A DNA stretch of 64,000 bases from Sphingomonas aquatilis (lineage in GTDB: Bacteria > Pseudomonadota > Alphaproteobacteria > Sphingomonadales > Sphingomonadaceae). Both the position numbers and the translations under genes were made by a program. The notes beneath the pieces were generated by a model. The model did not search any database, was not told the origin of the DNA, and saw only the letters and a program-made list of their open reading frames with translations. The stretch lies in NCBI RefSeq assembly GCF_014196115.1, contig NZ_JACIDB010000001.1, forward strand, positions 744,001-808,000, given 5' to 3'. This document shows positions 37,528 through 46,591 of the stretch, in pieces (within the stretch, counting starts at the first letter, position 1; every line of letters starts with the position of its first letter).

Positions 37528-38883
37528 TCAGGCGGATCGCAGGCCCAGCCATTGCGACGAGCCCGGTAGCCACCGTCGTGCGACCCCCTCGAACAGCAGA
37601 ACGAGGATCAGCGTCAGGCCGAACAGCGGCAGGTAGAGCGCGAGGGCGAGGATCGCGACGACCAGGCCGGCGCCGAACCGCGCCCGGCCGACGGGGATGG
37701 GCGCGCCGAGCAGGCCGATCGGCCGCCGCCGCCACCACATGACCGCGCCCGACACCGACAAAAGGACGAGCAGCAGCGCGGTGGCGGTGCCGAGCAGCTG
37801 GTTGGCGAGGCCGAACAGCGCGCCTTCATGCGCGGCGATACCGTAGCCGATCACGCGATCGATCCAGTGGCGTTGCGCGAAATCGGTGCGGCTGACGATC
37901 CGACCGCTGGCGCCGTCGATCTTGAGCGTGCTGCGCAAGGGACGGTCTGCCGTGTCAGAGGCGACCGACCAAGGGGCGCCGGCCTGCGCGGGGGGCGTGA
38001 TGAGCACCGGTCCGGCGAGGCCCAGCGGGCGGGTGGTCGCGATGACGCGGGCCAGATCGCCCGGGGACGGTGGCGGCGCCGGCATCGTCATGCCGCCATG
38101 CCCGGCATGCTCGCCCGACGCGGCATCGGCCTTGGGAGCCTTGCCGCCGATCGTCCAGTCCACCGGGCCCCGCGACGTGCCGGTGACCTGGCGCACCTGG
38201 GTGAGGTAGGTTCCCCACCCCTTGGCCCAGGGCAGGCCGGTGAGGATCAGCCCCAGCGCGAACACCGTGACCCAGATCCCCGCCGTCGCATGGAGGTCGC
38301 GCCAGAACAGGCGTCCCCGTGCGCGCAGCCGAGGGTAGAGGATTCCGGCGAGGCCGCGCCGCCCGCGCGGCCACCACAGATACAGGCCGGTCAGCAGCAT
38401 CACGATCGCCCAGCAGGCGGCGATCTCGACGAGGTAGCTGCCGGCCGCTCCGGCGAGCAATTCGCCGTGCAGGCGGAAGACGACGCGCATGGGGCGCTGC
38501 TCTTCGGTCACGACGCCCAGCACGGCCAGCGAGTGGGGATCGACGTAGACGCGCCGGTCCGCGCCGCCCCGGGTAACGAGCACACGGACCGCGGCGTCGG
38601 GCCGTTCGGGCATCACATATTTGCGCAAGGTCGCGCCGGGCACGGCGTGCAACGCGGCGGCGACCTGCGCGTCCGGCGATGCCGGCGCACCTGCGACGGG
38701 CAGGCGATCATAAGGGCGGTCGAGCCAGGATTCGATCTGCGGACGCCACAGATAGATCGTGCCGGTGAGTGCCAGCCAGATCACGAACGGGATGCAGAAC
38801 AGCCCCGCGTAGAAATGCCAGCGCCAGACCGACGAATAGAAGCCGCCTGCCTGTCCAGTGCGGCCCTGCGTGTCGCGTGCCAT
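37528..38883 (-). CDS. PepSY-associated membrane protein (iron-reductase-like)
   Basis: The 451-residue protein has the PepSY_TM layout: WRWHFYAGLFCIPFVIWLALTGTIYLW at the N-terminus, a periplasmic PepSY stretch (RVYVDPHSLAVLGVV), FRLHGELLAGAAGSYLVEIAACW, RDLHATAGIWVTVFALGLILTG, and C-terminal helices with AAHEGALFGLANQLLG and VLLSVSGAVMWW. Conserved His residues near helix ends suggest heme binding, as in ferri-siderophore reductases such as PiuB/FsrB. It shares a TGATG overlap with the TonB receptor gene upstream, so it probably processes the imported metal complex in the inner membrane. Confidence 0.88.
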   Translation of the reverse strand: MARDTQGRTGQAGGFYSSVWRWHFYAGLFCIPFVIWLALTGTIYLWRPQIESWLDRPYDRLPVAGAPASPDAQVAAALHAVPGATLRKYVMPERPDAAVRVLVTRGGADRRVYVDPHSLAVLGVVTEEQRPMRVVFRLHGELLAGAAGSYLVEIAACWAIVMLLTGLYLWWPRGRRGLAGILYPRLRARGRLFWRDLHATAGIWVTVFALGLILTGLPWAKGWGTYLTQVRQVTGTSRGPVDWTIGGKAPKADAASGEHAGHGGMTMPAPPPSPGDLARVIATTRPLGLAGPVLITPPAQAGAPWSVASDTADRPLRSTLKIDGASGRIVSRTDFAQRHWIDRVIGYGIAAHEGALFGLANQLLGTATALLLVLLSVSGAVMWWRRRPIGLLGAPIPVGRARFGAGLVVAILALALYLPLFGLTLILVLLFEGVARRWLPGSSQWLGLRSA

Positions 38884-41249
38884 CAGAACCGTCCCTTGAT
38901 GCCGGCGTAGATCGTGCGGGGCTGGCCCGCATAGACCGAGCCTGTGACGCCGCGCAGCACCGTCGGCGAATTGAGCGTGCCGTTCGCGGCCAGGCTGTTG
39001 GCGATGATCGAGGCGGAGCCGACATAGGTCGTGTCGGTCAGATTCTCGAGCGAGGCGTATAAGGACAGGCGCGACCACCAGCCGGCGCCGGCGGGGGGAT
39101 CGTAATGCAGGTTCAGGTTGACCAGCGCATAGCCCGGCACGCGCAGCGAATTGGCATTGTCGATCCAGTAGCGCGAACGCCACGTTACCTCGGCGAACCC
39201 GCCCAGTCCGGCAAGCGGACCGGCAGGGCGGTCATATCCGGTTCGAAGGTTGGCGAAGGTGGGAATCACCCCCGGAATGCGGTTGCCGTCGCGGTCGAAC
39301 ACGGCCGACACCGTGCCCGACGTCAGCCGCTCGAGATATTGGGTGTAGCGCTGGTCGTTGTAGCTGTAATTGCCGCGGACATAGCCGCCCTCGACCAGAT
39401 CGGGACGCCATTCGACCGCCATTTCGACTCCGCGGTGGATCGACCGCGGCACGTTGGTGGTGAACGACAACAGGTTGACGCCCGCCGACTGGCTGACCTG
39501 TTCGTTGCGGAACCATTCGTAATAGCCGGTCAGTTCGGCGGTGAGCGTGCGGCCGAGACGCAGCTCGGCGCCGAGGTCGACGCCGGTGTTCTTCTGGGTC
39601 TTCAGCGCGACATTGTCGCCGGGCACGCCGGCGGGCGTCACGAACAGCTGGCCGGCTTGCGGGATGCCATAAGCGGTTCCCACGCGTGCGTGCAGGCGCA
39701 GCGCCGGATCCGCCTGCCAGACGAGCGAGGCTTCGGGGGCGACATTGCCGAACCGGCGCAGCGCCGGCACCACCGTCATCGTCGGGCTGGCACCGACCGG
39801 ATAGGTGTAAGCGGTCTGGCGCATGTTGATGATCGAGCGTTCCGCGCCGATGCCCGCCACGAAGGTGAGCGTCGGCGTCAGCCGCAATTCCTCACGCGCG
39901 CGGATGCCGAGGTTGCGCACGTCGCCGAACACGGTCTGCGTCGGCGCGCCGATGCCGTTGCGGCCGGCGGGCGTCTTGTTGAACGAAAAACTCTGGTTAT
40001 CGAGATAGCCGTAGAACAGGCCGACGAAGCTGACCGCATCCATGCCGAACAACCGCCCGCGGTTCGTGACGTCCGAACTGATCGCATAGCTGTCCAGCGT
40101 CCCCTTGAAGGGGGTGGCGCCGGTCGGCTGGTTGACGACGCGGCTGTCGAACAGCGCCTGCGTGCGCCACGTCGTCGCCGACGACAGGTCATGCTCCCAG
40201 CGCGCGCCGACGATCGTCCGGCGATCGTTGCGGGCGAGATCGCCTTCGGTCGCGGTCTGGGCGATGCGGGTGCCGTTGATCCCGTTCACCAGGACCGAGA
40301 TCGTGCCGCATCCCGGCGCGGCGGTCGCCGCCTGCTCGCACCCTTGCTGATAGGGGTTGGCGGCGAACTGGTTGAACGACAGGCGCGTCGACAGGCGGAA
40401 CTCGCCCTCGTTGTAGATGAGCTTGCCGGTCAGCCGGTCGCGATCCGACAGCGCGACGGTCGCGAGCGCGTTGATCGTGCCCGTCTCATAGCCGGTATGG
40501 CCCGTTGCGCCATTGGCGCGCACGAAGCTGCCGAACAGCGCATAGTCCTGGTCGGCATTGCCGTGGCCGATCGTCGCATAGGCATTGAGATAGCCGTAGC
40601 TGCCAGCGTCCAGCCCCAGCTCGGCCCCCTGGATGTCGCGGCCGCGGCGGGTGCGGAAGTTGATCGCGCCCTCGATCGCATAATTGCCGTATCGGGCGGA
40701 CGATGGCCCGCGGACCACGTCGACCGCACCGTAGGCGTGCGGATCGGTGAGGTCGAAGCGGGCGAGGCCGTCGGGCTGGGTGACCGGGAAGTCGTCTTCG
40801 AACACCTGGATGTTGCGCGCGCCGAAGCTGTTGCGCGCGTTGGAGCCGCGGATCGACACGCCCACGTCGCGCGGGCCGTTGCCGCCGATCACCGTCACGC
40901 CCGGCGAGAGCTTGACGATGTCCGCGATGGTGCGCGCCGGCGTGTTGCGGAAATCGCGGTCCGAGATGGTGGTGTCGGTCTGGCCCGTGACCTGCGTGGT
41001 GAGCGTCAGCGCGCGTCCCGTGACGATGATGTCGCCGGGCGCGGCTGACGTGTCGATGGGCGTGGACGCAACCGGCGTCGGCGTGGCGGCGGGCGCAGGC
41101 GCAGGCGCGTCGAGCTTGCGCAATTCGGCGTCGATGGCGTCCCGTTGGCGCAGCAATTCGGCGCGGCGCGGGTCGGTGGATTGGGCAGACGCCGACGACG
41201 CGGCGAGCGCGGCCAGCGAGGCCGCGGCAAGATACTGGAATGTAGGCAC
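38883..41249 (-). CDS. TonB-dependent receptor, probable metal/siderophore type
   Basis: The 788-residue receptor has a signal peptide (LAAASLAALAASSASA), a short predicted coiled coil (RRAELLRQRDAIDAELRKLD) before the TonB box DIIVTGRAL, a plug with VSIRGSNARNSFGARNIQVFEDDFPVTQPDG and VDVVRGPSSARYGNYAIEGAINF, and a barrel ending KGRF. Plug residues such as GVSIRG and the short loop set resemble FecA/OprC-like receptors more than the catabolic ones. GTG at 41249 with AGGGGA six bases upstream is the start. It is followed by a PepSY protein and preceded by DUF2946, a set linked to copper or iron uptake. Confidence 0.9.
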   Translation of the reverse strand: MPTFQYLAAASLAALAASSASAQSTDPRRAELLRQRDAIDAELRKLDAPAPAPAATPTPVASTPIDTSAAPGDIIVTGRALTLTTQVTGQTDTTISDRDFRNTPARTIADIVKLSPGVTVIGGNGPRDVGVSIRGSNARNSFGARNIQVFEDDFPVTQPDGLARFDLTDPHAYGAVDVVRGPSSARYGNYAIEGAINFRTRRGRDIQGAELGLDAGSYGYLNAYATIGHGNADQDYALFGSFVRANGATGHTGYETGTINALATVALSDRDRLTGKLIYNEGEFRLSTRLSFNQFAANPYQQGCEQAATAAPGCGTISVLVNGINGTRIAQTATEGDLARNDRRTIVGARWEHDLSSATTWRTQALFDSRVVNQPTGATPFKGTLDSYAISSDVTNRGRLFGMDAVSFVGLFYGYLDNQSFSFNKTPAGRNGIGAPTQTVFGDVRNLGIRAREELRLTPTLTFVAGIGAERSIINMRQTAYTYPVGASPTMTVVPALRRFGNVAPEASLVWQADPALRLHARVGTAYGIPQAGQLFVTPAGVPGDNVALKTQKNTGVDLGAELRLGRTLTAELTGYYEWFRNEQVSQSAGVNLLSFTTNVPRSIHRGVEMAVEWRPDLVEGGYVRGNYSYNDQRYTQYLERLTSGTVSAVFDRDGNRIPGVIPTFANLRTGYDRPAGPLAGLGGFAEVTWRSRYWIDNANSLRVPGYALVNLNLHYDPPAGAGWWSRLSLYASLENLTDTTYVGSASIIANSLAANGTLNSPTVLRGVTGSVYAGQPRTIYAGIKGRF

Positions 41250-41380
41250 GATGATCCCCTGAAAGCATCAGGCGCCGTGCCGCCCGATGGGCGGCCGGCA
41301 GCCGAAACCGCGCGCGATTCGAACGATCGCCTGCGGCACGGGCGAGGGGAACGCCGCGGGGCGTCCCGTCTCGCCGTCGA

Positions 41381-41782
41381 TCAGGCGGTGGCGGGTGGCG
41401 CGCGCAGCGGGGGGCGGAGGCGGGTGAACTGCCGCGGGGCGGGCGGAACGACGGTCCGGAAGACGGTCGCGACGATGAAGGCGACGACCAGCGCGAGCAG
41501 CAGCGGGTCGGCGCCGCTCATCGCGGGGGCGTTGAGGCCGGCGAAGGCGCAGGGTTGCTCCGCCTTGCCGTGATCCGGCTTGTCGTCGTGATGCGCCATG
41601 CCGGGCATCGCCATGGTCATCGTCACCGGGCCGTAGCCCGAGCAGATCTCGATCGTGATCGCGCCGTTCGACGAACCCAGCATATAGCCGTTGGGCACGA
41701 CGATTTTCATCAGCAGCGTCAAGGCGATCAGCCAGGCGGCCAACCAGCGATGATGCAGGACATGATGGCGTATCGCGCTCAC
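41381..41782 (-). CDS. DUF2946-family protein, copper-linked
   Basis: This 133-residue protein has an N-terminal membrane helix (WLAAWLIALTLLMKIVVPNGYML), then ITIEICSGYGPVTMTMAMPGM, a His/Asp/Met-rich loop (HHDDKPDHGKAEQPCAFAG), a second helix (PLLLALVVAFIVATVFRTVV) and a Pro/Arg tail. The PNGYM and CSG...CAFAG cysteines define DUF2946, whose members occur with copper-responsive genes; the Met and His residues are plausible metal ligands. It precedes the TonB receptor and PepSY genes on the same strand by about 130 bp. Start GTG at 41782 follows AGGGCGG. Confidence 0.85.
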   Translation of the reverse strand: MSAIRHHVLHHRWLAAWLIALTLLMKIVVPNGYMLGSSNGAITIEICSGYGPVTMTMAMPGMAHHDDKPDHGKAEQPCAFAGLNAPAMSGADPLLLALVVAFIVATVFRTVVPPAPRQFTRLRPPLRAPPATA

Positions 41783-41855
41783 CGGACCGCCCTATCGCCC
41801 GATGGTGCCGCCGTCACCTTGCATTTTGGTAGGAGCGCGATGCGCCGGCGTGCCG

Positions 41856-43055
41856 TCAGCCGAACAACGGCTTCAGCGGGTTGCCGATCAGGCCGCTGAC
41901 CATCGCCGCCTGGATGCGTGTTGCCGGCCATAGCTTGGACAAGGGGCCGACGATCCGGTCGCGCACGAACGGGAGCGCGTGACTGTCGGACTGGTAGACG
42001 GGGGTGAACAGCGCGGTGAGGGCCTGGTACAGATGCACGTGCCGGCGCCGCATCGCGATCGCTTTGCTCAGCGCCGTGGCCACGTCCGGCGACTGTCGCA
42101 ACGCCAGCGCGAGCGCATAGGCATCGAGCAGCGCCATGTTCGCGCCCTGTCCCAATTGCGGGCTGGCCGAATGCCAGGCGTCGCCGATGTGGATCATGCC
42201 CGCTTCCGCCGGCCTCGGCAGCGTCCGGTGGGCGTAGCGGGCGAAGGTGAGCTGGTCGGGGGAGTGGATCTGGTCGAGCAAGGCGCGCGTCGCCGGCCAT
42301 AAGGCAGAGACCTCCGCCTTCCAGGCATCGAGTCCCGCCGCCTGCCATTCGGCGAGCCGATCGGCGCGCAGCGACCAGAAGAGCGCCGCCTGCTGGCGCG
42401 GGTCGCCGGGAAACCGCCCGATCGGCAGCACGCCGACCATCACGCTCGCCCGCCGATAGCGCTGTTCGAGCGCGGCGGGATCGAAGCCGGCATCGGCGGG
42501 CCAGTCGAGCGTTCCCCACAGCGCACCATAAGCGAGCGTGCGGCCGCAGGGTGGCGCCAGCGGCGTCCGCGTGCCGAGCGCGTCGACGATGAGGTCGAAC
42601 GGGCCGATCCGCCGGTCGCCCTCCAGCAGCAGGACGCGACGGTCGCCGGCGGTGAGGTCGCTGCCCGACACCGCGCAGCCGGTTTCGATCGCGATCCCCG
42701 CGGCCGCGACCGCCTGGTGCAGCAGTGCGAACAAAGTCGCGCGATGCACGCCGACGCCGAACCCGGCCCGCTTGCCGAGCGCCGCATAGCGGACGGACAG
42801 GACGACGCGGCCGCTGCTTCCCGCCTCGCCATGCAGGCGATCGATGCGGGCACCATGGTCGAGCAGCGCGTCGGCCAGCCCCAATGCGCGCAGGACCGCG
42901 AAACCGGTCGGCTGGATCATCAGGCCTGATCCCACGGGGCGGGGCGCATCGAACCGCTCGAACAAGGTGACATGATGGCCGTCGCGATGCAGCAGCAGCG
43001 CGGTGGCGAGGCCCGCCGGGCCGCAGCCGGCAATCGCGATGTGAAGACGCTGCAT
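41856..43055 (-). CDS. FAD-dependent monooxygenase (PHBH fold)
   Basis: A 399-residue flavin monooxygenase: the Rossmann motif IAGCGPAGLATALLL at residue 9, an internal DLIVDALG (DG-like motif) near residue 152, and the FAD ribityl/pyrophosphate motif HIGDAWHSASPQLGQGANMALLDAYALA near residue 290. These define the p-hydroxybenzoate hydroxylase-like group, which hydroxylates or epoxidises aromatic or polycyclic substrates with NAD(P)H and O2. There is no neighbouring aromatic pathway; nearest genes are DUF2946 and a deacetylase-like protein. Substrate unknown. Confidence 0.9.
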   Translation of the reverse strand: MQRLHIAIAGCGPAGLATALLLHRDGHHVTLFERFDAPRPVGSGLMIQPTGFAVLRALGLADALLDHGARIDRLHGEAGSSGRVVLSVRYAALGKRAGFGVGVHRATLFALLHQAVAAAGIAIETGCAVSGSDLTAGDRRVLLLEGDRRIGPFDLIVDALGTRTPLAPPCGRTLAYGALWGTLDWPADAGFDPAALEQRYRRASVMVGVLPIGRFPGDPRQQAALFWSLRADRLAEWQAAGLDAWKAEVSALWPATRALLDQIHSPDQLTFARYAHRTLPRPAEAGMIHIGDAWHSASPQLGQGANMALLDAYALALALRQSPDVATALSKAIAMRRRHVHLYQALTALFTPVYQSDSHALPFVRDRIVGPLSKLWPATRIQAAMVSGLIGNPLKPLFG

Positions 43056-43123
43056 CGCGCCAGCCTAGCCGGACGGCGGCGTCGCGCCATCCCTTTCGAT
43101 CGTAATGAAGTGCCGGCCGCGGT

Positions 43124-44002
43124 TCACACCGCCAGATCGTTTGCCTCGACATGCGCGGCGATTTCGCCGGCGGTGGTCCACCAGATGCGCGGATCGTTCG
43201 CGGCGCGGAGGTCGGTCAGCACGCGGGCGAGGGCGGGCGTGCGATGCGCCTGCCCCATGATATACGGGTGGAGCGCGATGCCGAGGACCACGGGGCGGCG
43301 GTCGCATTCCGACAGCAATTGCTCGACGGCGGCGCGGATCATGCCGGCGAACGTTTCCGCCTCCTGCCGGCGGGCGATGATCGCGGGGATGTCGTTGATC
43401 TCCTGCGAATAGGGGACCGACAGCAAGCCGCCGTGCGCGGTCGACAGCCGCGTCGGCTGGTCGTCGTGCGCCCAGTCCAGCACGTAGCGATAGCCCTGCT
43501 GCGCCAGCAGGTCCGGCGTCTGGTCGCTTTCGGAAATCCAGGGGCCGAGCCACCCCGTCGGGCGGACGCCCAGTGCGGCGAGCCGATCGGTGACGTCGCC
43601 GATCATCGTCGCTTCGCGCCGGCCGGACAGGTCGCCTTGCGCCGTGGCGTTGGTCGCGCCATGCGCCGCAATCTCGTCGCCGCGGTCGCGGCACGCCTCG
43701 GCCAGGCCGGGGCAGGCATCGAGCACGTCCGCGTTGACCAGCGCCGTGGTGCGCAGGTCGAGCCGGTCGAAGAGATCGAACAGCCGCCACGCGCCGACGC
43801 GATTGCCGTAATCGCGCCAGGCATAATTCATGACGTCGGGATCGGTCTGCGCCGGGGCCAGCTCGGCACCCAGGCCGCTGCCGAACTGGAACACCTCGTA
43901 ATTGACGCCCAGATAGATGGCGAGGCGGCCACCATTGGGCCAGTCGTAGACGGGACGATCGGTGATCGGGCGATAGGCGTAGCGGTCGTGGTGCGAGCTC
44001 AT
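43124..44002 (-). CDS. Polysaccharide-deacetylase-family protein, PuuE-like
   Basis: The 292-residue protein has the NodB-fold pattern of the allantoinase-like (PuuE) subgroup: YDWPNGGRLAIYLGVNYEVF near residue 20, WRDYGNRVGAWRLFDLFDRLDLRTTALVNADVLD, GDEIAAHGATN with the metal-binding His, GWLGPWISESDQTPDLLAQQGYRYVLDW and HPYIMGQAHR. Members act on amide or acetyl groups of sugars, or on cyclic ureides such as allantoin. Without purine-degradation genes next to it (except the adenine deaminase 1.5 kb away) the substrate is open. It is divergent from the TspO cluster. Confidence 0.85.
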   Translation of the reverse strand: MSSHHDRYAYRPITDRPVYDWPNGGRLAIYLGVNYEVFQFGSGLGAELAPAQTDPDVMNYAWRDYGNRVGAWRLFDLFDRLDLRTTALVNADVLDACPGLAEACRDRGDEIAAHGATNATAQGDLSGRREATMIGDVTDRLAALGVRPTGWLGPWISESDQTPDLLAQQGYRYVLDWAHDDQPTRLSTAHGGLLSVPYSQEINDIPAIIARRQEAETFAGMIRAAVEQLLSECDRRPVVLGIALHPYIMGQAHRTPALARVLTDLRAANDPRIWWTTAGEIAAHVEANDLAV

Positions 44003-44114
44003 CCGCCGGTAACGCGTCGCGGGCGCCTTGGGCCCAAATCATCGGTCGTCGCATGGGCTGGAACGTCCGCGCGCGTGGCTCGCTGTAGCGGCAGGTCATC
44101 ACAGGAGGTCAGAC

Positions 44115-44663
44115 GTGGGCACGGATAGCGGACGGACGACGGACACCGGCGGCGGTCGATGGGGTCGCGGTGCGGCGCTGGCGTCGGTCGCCGCCGTGCT
44201 GGGGATCAGCGCGCTGGTGGGGCGTGGCAATGCGCCCGACGCGACGCATCCGGGCGTGCGGCGCTGGTATCGCAAGCTCGACAAGCCGGGCTTCACGCCG
44301 CCCGATGCCGCCTTTGGCGCGGTGTGGCCGGTGCTGGAAACGGGGCTGGCGGTGGGCGGCTATCGCCTGCTGCGCAACCCGTCGGGGGCGAGCCGCAATG
44401 CGGCGGTCGGCCTTTGGCTGGTCAACAGCGCGCTGATCGGCGGATGGACGCAGCTGTTCTTTCGCGAGCGGCAGCTGGGTGCGAGCGCGGCGGTGTCGGG
44501 CGCGATGGTGGCGACGGGCGCGGCCTATGTCGCCACTGCCGCGCGCGTCGATCGGCCGGCGGCGGCGTTGGCCGTGCCCTTCGTCGGCTGGCTGGGCTTT
44601 GCGACGTTGCTGGCCGGGCGGATCTGGCGCGACAATCCGGCGGAGGGGCAATGCGCCGCGTAA
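44115..44663 (+). CDS. tspO: TspO/MBR-family membrane protein
   Basis: The 182-residue protein shows the TspO signature: GVRRWYRKLDKPGFTPPDAAFGAVWPVLE near residue 50 (W-Y-x-L-x-KP-x-x-TPP-x-x-FG-x-VW), then SALIGGWTQLFF and AARVDRPAAALAVPFVGWLGFATLLAGRIW. TspO proteins bind porphyrins and cholesterol-like ligands in five helices. The start GTG at 44115 has AGGAGG six bases upstream, while the longer in-frame extension has none. The N-terminus is unusually Gly/Arg/Thr-rich. The next gene starts inside its last 13 bases. Confidence 0.9.
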   Translation: MGTDSGRTTDTGGGRWGRGAALASVAAVLGISALVGRGNAPDATHPGVRRWYRKLDKPGFTPPDAAFGAVWPVLETGLAVGGYRLLRNPSGASRNAAVGLWLVNSALIGGWTQLFFRERQLGASAAVSGAMVATGAAYVATAARVDRPAAALAVPFVGWLGFATLLAGRIWRDNPAEGQCAA

Positions 44664-45013
44664 CCGTATGGCATGACGGCCAGTGTCCGCTGTGCCGCCG
44701 CGAGATCGCCATGATGCGCCGGCTGGACCGGCGCGGCCGGATCGACTTCGTCGATGTCGCCGGCCCGGGAACCTGCCCGATCGACCGCAGCGCGATGCTG
44801 GCGCGCTTCCACGCGCGCGAGGGCGACGGGCCGTTGTTGTCGGGTGCGGCCGCCTTCGCGGCGATGTGGCGGGCGATCCCGCTGCTGCGTCCGCTGGGCA
44901 TCGCGGCGCGCAACCCCATCGTGCTGGCGATGCTGGAGCGCGCGTATCGCGGCTTCCTGCGGGTGCGACCGCGCCTGCAGCGCTGGCTGCGGCGGCGCGA
45001 GGCACGCGCATGA
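44651..45013 (+). CDS. DCC-family thiol-disulfide oxidoreductase-like (DUF393)
   Basis: A 120-residue protein with the defining DGQCPLCRREI near residue 10 (D-G-x-C-x-x-C) and the downstream conserved pattern LARFHAREGDGPLLSGAAAFAAMWRAIPLLRPLG. The family is thioredoxin-like, with no proven substrate. Translation is coupled: ATG at 44651 overlaps the tspO end by 13 bases and has GGAGGGG just before it, and its stop overlaps the next ATG by four bases. Confidence 0.88.
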   Translation: MRRVTVWHDGQCPLCRREIAMMRRLDRRGRIDFVDVAGPGTCPIDRSAMLARFHAREGDGPLLSGAAAFAAMWRAIPLLRPLGIAARNPIVLAMLERAYRGFLRVRPRLQRWLRRREARA

Positions 45014-45504
45014 GGCCGTGGCGCGATCCCGTTGGTCCGGACCAGCAGAGCGTCTGGGACTTTCCGCGGCCCGCGGTAGCGGAGGCGAGCGACCGGCACG
45101 TCCGGATCGAGCATCGCGGCGTCGTGGTGGCGGATACCCGTGCGCCGGTCCGCACGCTGGAGACCAGTCATCCGCCGAGCTGGTACATCCCGCCGGCCGA
45201 TATCACGCCCGGCGTGCTGATCCCGTCCAACCGGCGATCTTTCTGCGAATGGAAGGGGCATGCGGTGTACTGGCATGTGCAGGTCGGCGACGTCCGGCTG
45301 ACCGATGTCGCCTGGAGCTATCCCGATCCGACACGCGGCTTCGCGATCCTGCGCGACCATGTCGCGTTCTACGCCGGGCCGTTCGACCGCTGCCTGGTCG
45401 ATGGCGAGCAGGTGATCCCGCAGCCGGGCGGCTTCTATGGCGGGTGGATCACGGCGGACCTGGCCGGGCCGTTCAAGGGCGTGCCGGGCAGCATGGGCTG
45501 GTAG
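45010..45504 (+). CDS. DUF427-domain protein
   Basis: This 164-residue soluble protein has VRIEHRGVVVADTRAPVRTLETSHPPSWYIPPADI in the first half and SFCEWKGHAVYWHV, WSYPDPTRGFAILRDHVAFYAGPFDRCLVDGEQV in the second, which is the DUF427 pattern (small beta-fold often found alone). No catalytic role is established. The ATG overlaps the stop of the DUF393 gene by four bases, so all genes from tspO onward are probably one transcript. Confidence 0.9.
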   Translation: MRPWRDPVGPDQQSVWDFPRPAVAEASDRHVRIEHRGVVVADTRAPVRTLETSHPPSWYIPPADITPGVLIPSNRRSFCEWKGHAVYWHVQVGDVRLTDVAWSYPDPTRGFAILRDHVAFYAGPFDRCLVDGEQVIPQPGGFYGGWITADLAGPFKGVPGSMGW

Positions 45505-45570
45505 GCCGGGCGCCGCTTGCGGAACGGCAGTTCGCGTTGCAGTTTCGGTCGCCGTGCCTGGAGTGACCGA

Positions 45571-46578
45571 ATGACCGAGGATTTCATCGCCGCCTTGCCC
45601 AAGGCCGAACTGCACCTGCACATCGAGGGCAGTCTGGAGCCCGAGCTGATGTTCGGGCTGGCCAAGCGCAACGGTGTCGCGATCCCCTATGCGTCGGTGG
45701 AGGCGGTGCGCGCGGCCTATGCCTTTTCCAATCTGCAGGATTTCCTCGACATCTATTATGCCGGGGCAGACGTGCTACGCACGCGCGCCGACTTCCACGA
45801 TCTGGCCGCTGCCTATTTCGACCGGGCCGCTGGCGATGGCGTGGTGCATGCCGAGATCATGTTCGATCCGCAGACGCACACCGCGCGCGGCATCCCCTTT
45901 GGCGAGGTGATCGAGGGGCTGCTCTCTGCAATGGCGGAGGCGGAAGCGCGGCATGGCATGACCAGCGCGCTGATCATGAGCTTCCTGCGCCATCTGAGCG
46001 AGGAGGAGGCGTTTGCGACGCTGGAGGAGGCGACGCCGTGGCTCGACCGGATCACCGCGGTGGGCCTCGATTCGTCCGAAGTCGGTCATCCGCCAGAGAA
46101 GTTCGCGCGCGTCTTCGCCGCCGCCCGCGCGAAGGGGCTGAAGCTGGTCGCGCATGCCGGGGAGGAGGGGCCGCCGGAGTACGTCCGCCAGGCGCTCGAC
46201 CTGCTCGACGTGGACCGGATCGATCATGGCAATCGCTCGCTGGAGGACGCGGCCTTGGTCGCGCGGCTGGCGGACGAGGGGATGACGCTGACGGTGTGCC
46301 CGCTGTCGAACCTGAAACTGTGTGTCGTCGACCGCATTGAGGATCACCCGATCGATGCGATGCTGGCGCAGGGGCTGCGCGCGACGATCAATTCGGACGA
46401 TCCCGCCTATTTCGGCGGCTATGTCGCGGACAATTACCGCGCGGTGGCGGCGGCGCGGGGGCTGGACCGCCAGGCGCTGGCAACGCTGGCGCGCAACAGC
46501 TTTACCGGATCGTTCCTGCCGCCGGACGCGGTGGCGGCGCATCTGGCGCGGCTGGACGCCTTCGTCGCGGCGGCGTGA
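45571..46578 (+). CDS. Adenine deaminase (adenosine-deaminase-like, Aah1 type)
   Basis: The 335-residue metal-dependent amidohydrolase has LPKAELHLHIEGSLEPELMF (metal-binding HxH) at the N-terminus, VAHAGEEGPPEY (metal His and catalytic Glu) near residue 200, IDHGNRSLED, TVCPLSNLKLC and SDDPAYFGGY (metal Asp). The PPEY, YAGADVLRT and FGGY blocks are those of adenine deaminases of the bacterial/fungal type, which convert adenine to hypoxanthine, rather than true adenosine deaminases. It begins 66 bp after the DUF427 gene and may be the last gene of the tspO transcript. Confidence 0.9.
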   Translation: MTEDFIAALPKAELHLHIEGSLEPELMFGLAKRNGVAIPYASVEAVRAAYAFSNLQDFLDIYYAGADVLRTRADFHDLAAAYFDRAAGDGVVHAEIMFDPQTHTARGIPFGEVIEGLLSAMAEAEARHGMTSALIMSFLRHLSEEEAFATLEEATPWLDRITAVGLDSSEVGHPPEKFARVFAAARAKGLKLVAHAGEEGPPEYVRQALDLLDVDRIDHGNRSLEDAALVARLADEGMTLTVCPLSNLKLCVVDRIEDHPIDAMLAQGLRATINSDDPAYFGGYVADNYRAVAAARGLDRQALATLARNSFTGSFLPPDAVAAHLARLDAFVAAA

Positions 46579-46591
46579 GGCAGCCAGCGTA

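Noticed and set aside
39105..41048. Long plus-strand open frame opposite the TonB receptor
   Set aside because: Shadow of the receptor gene: Arg/Ala/Gly-rich with no motif.
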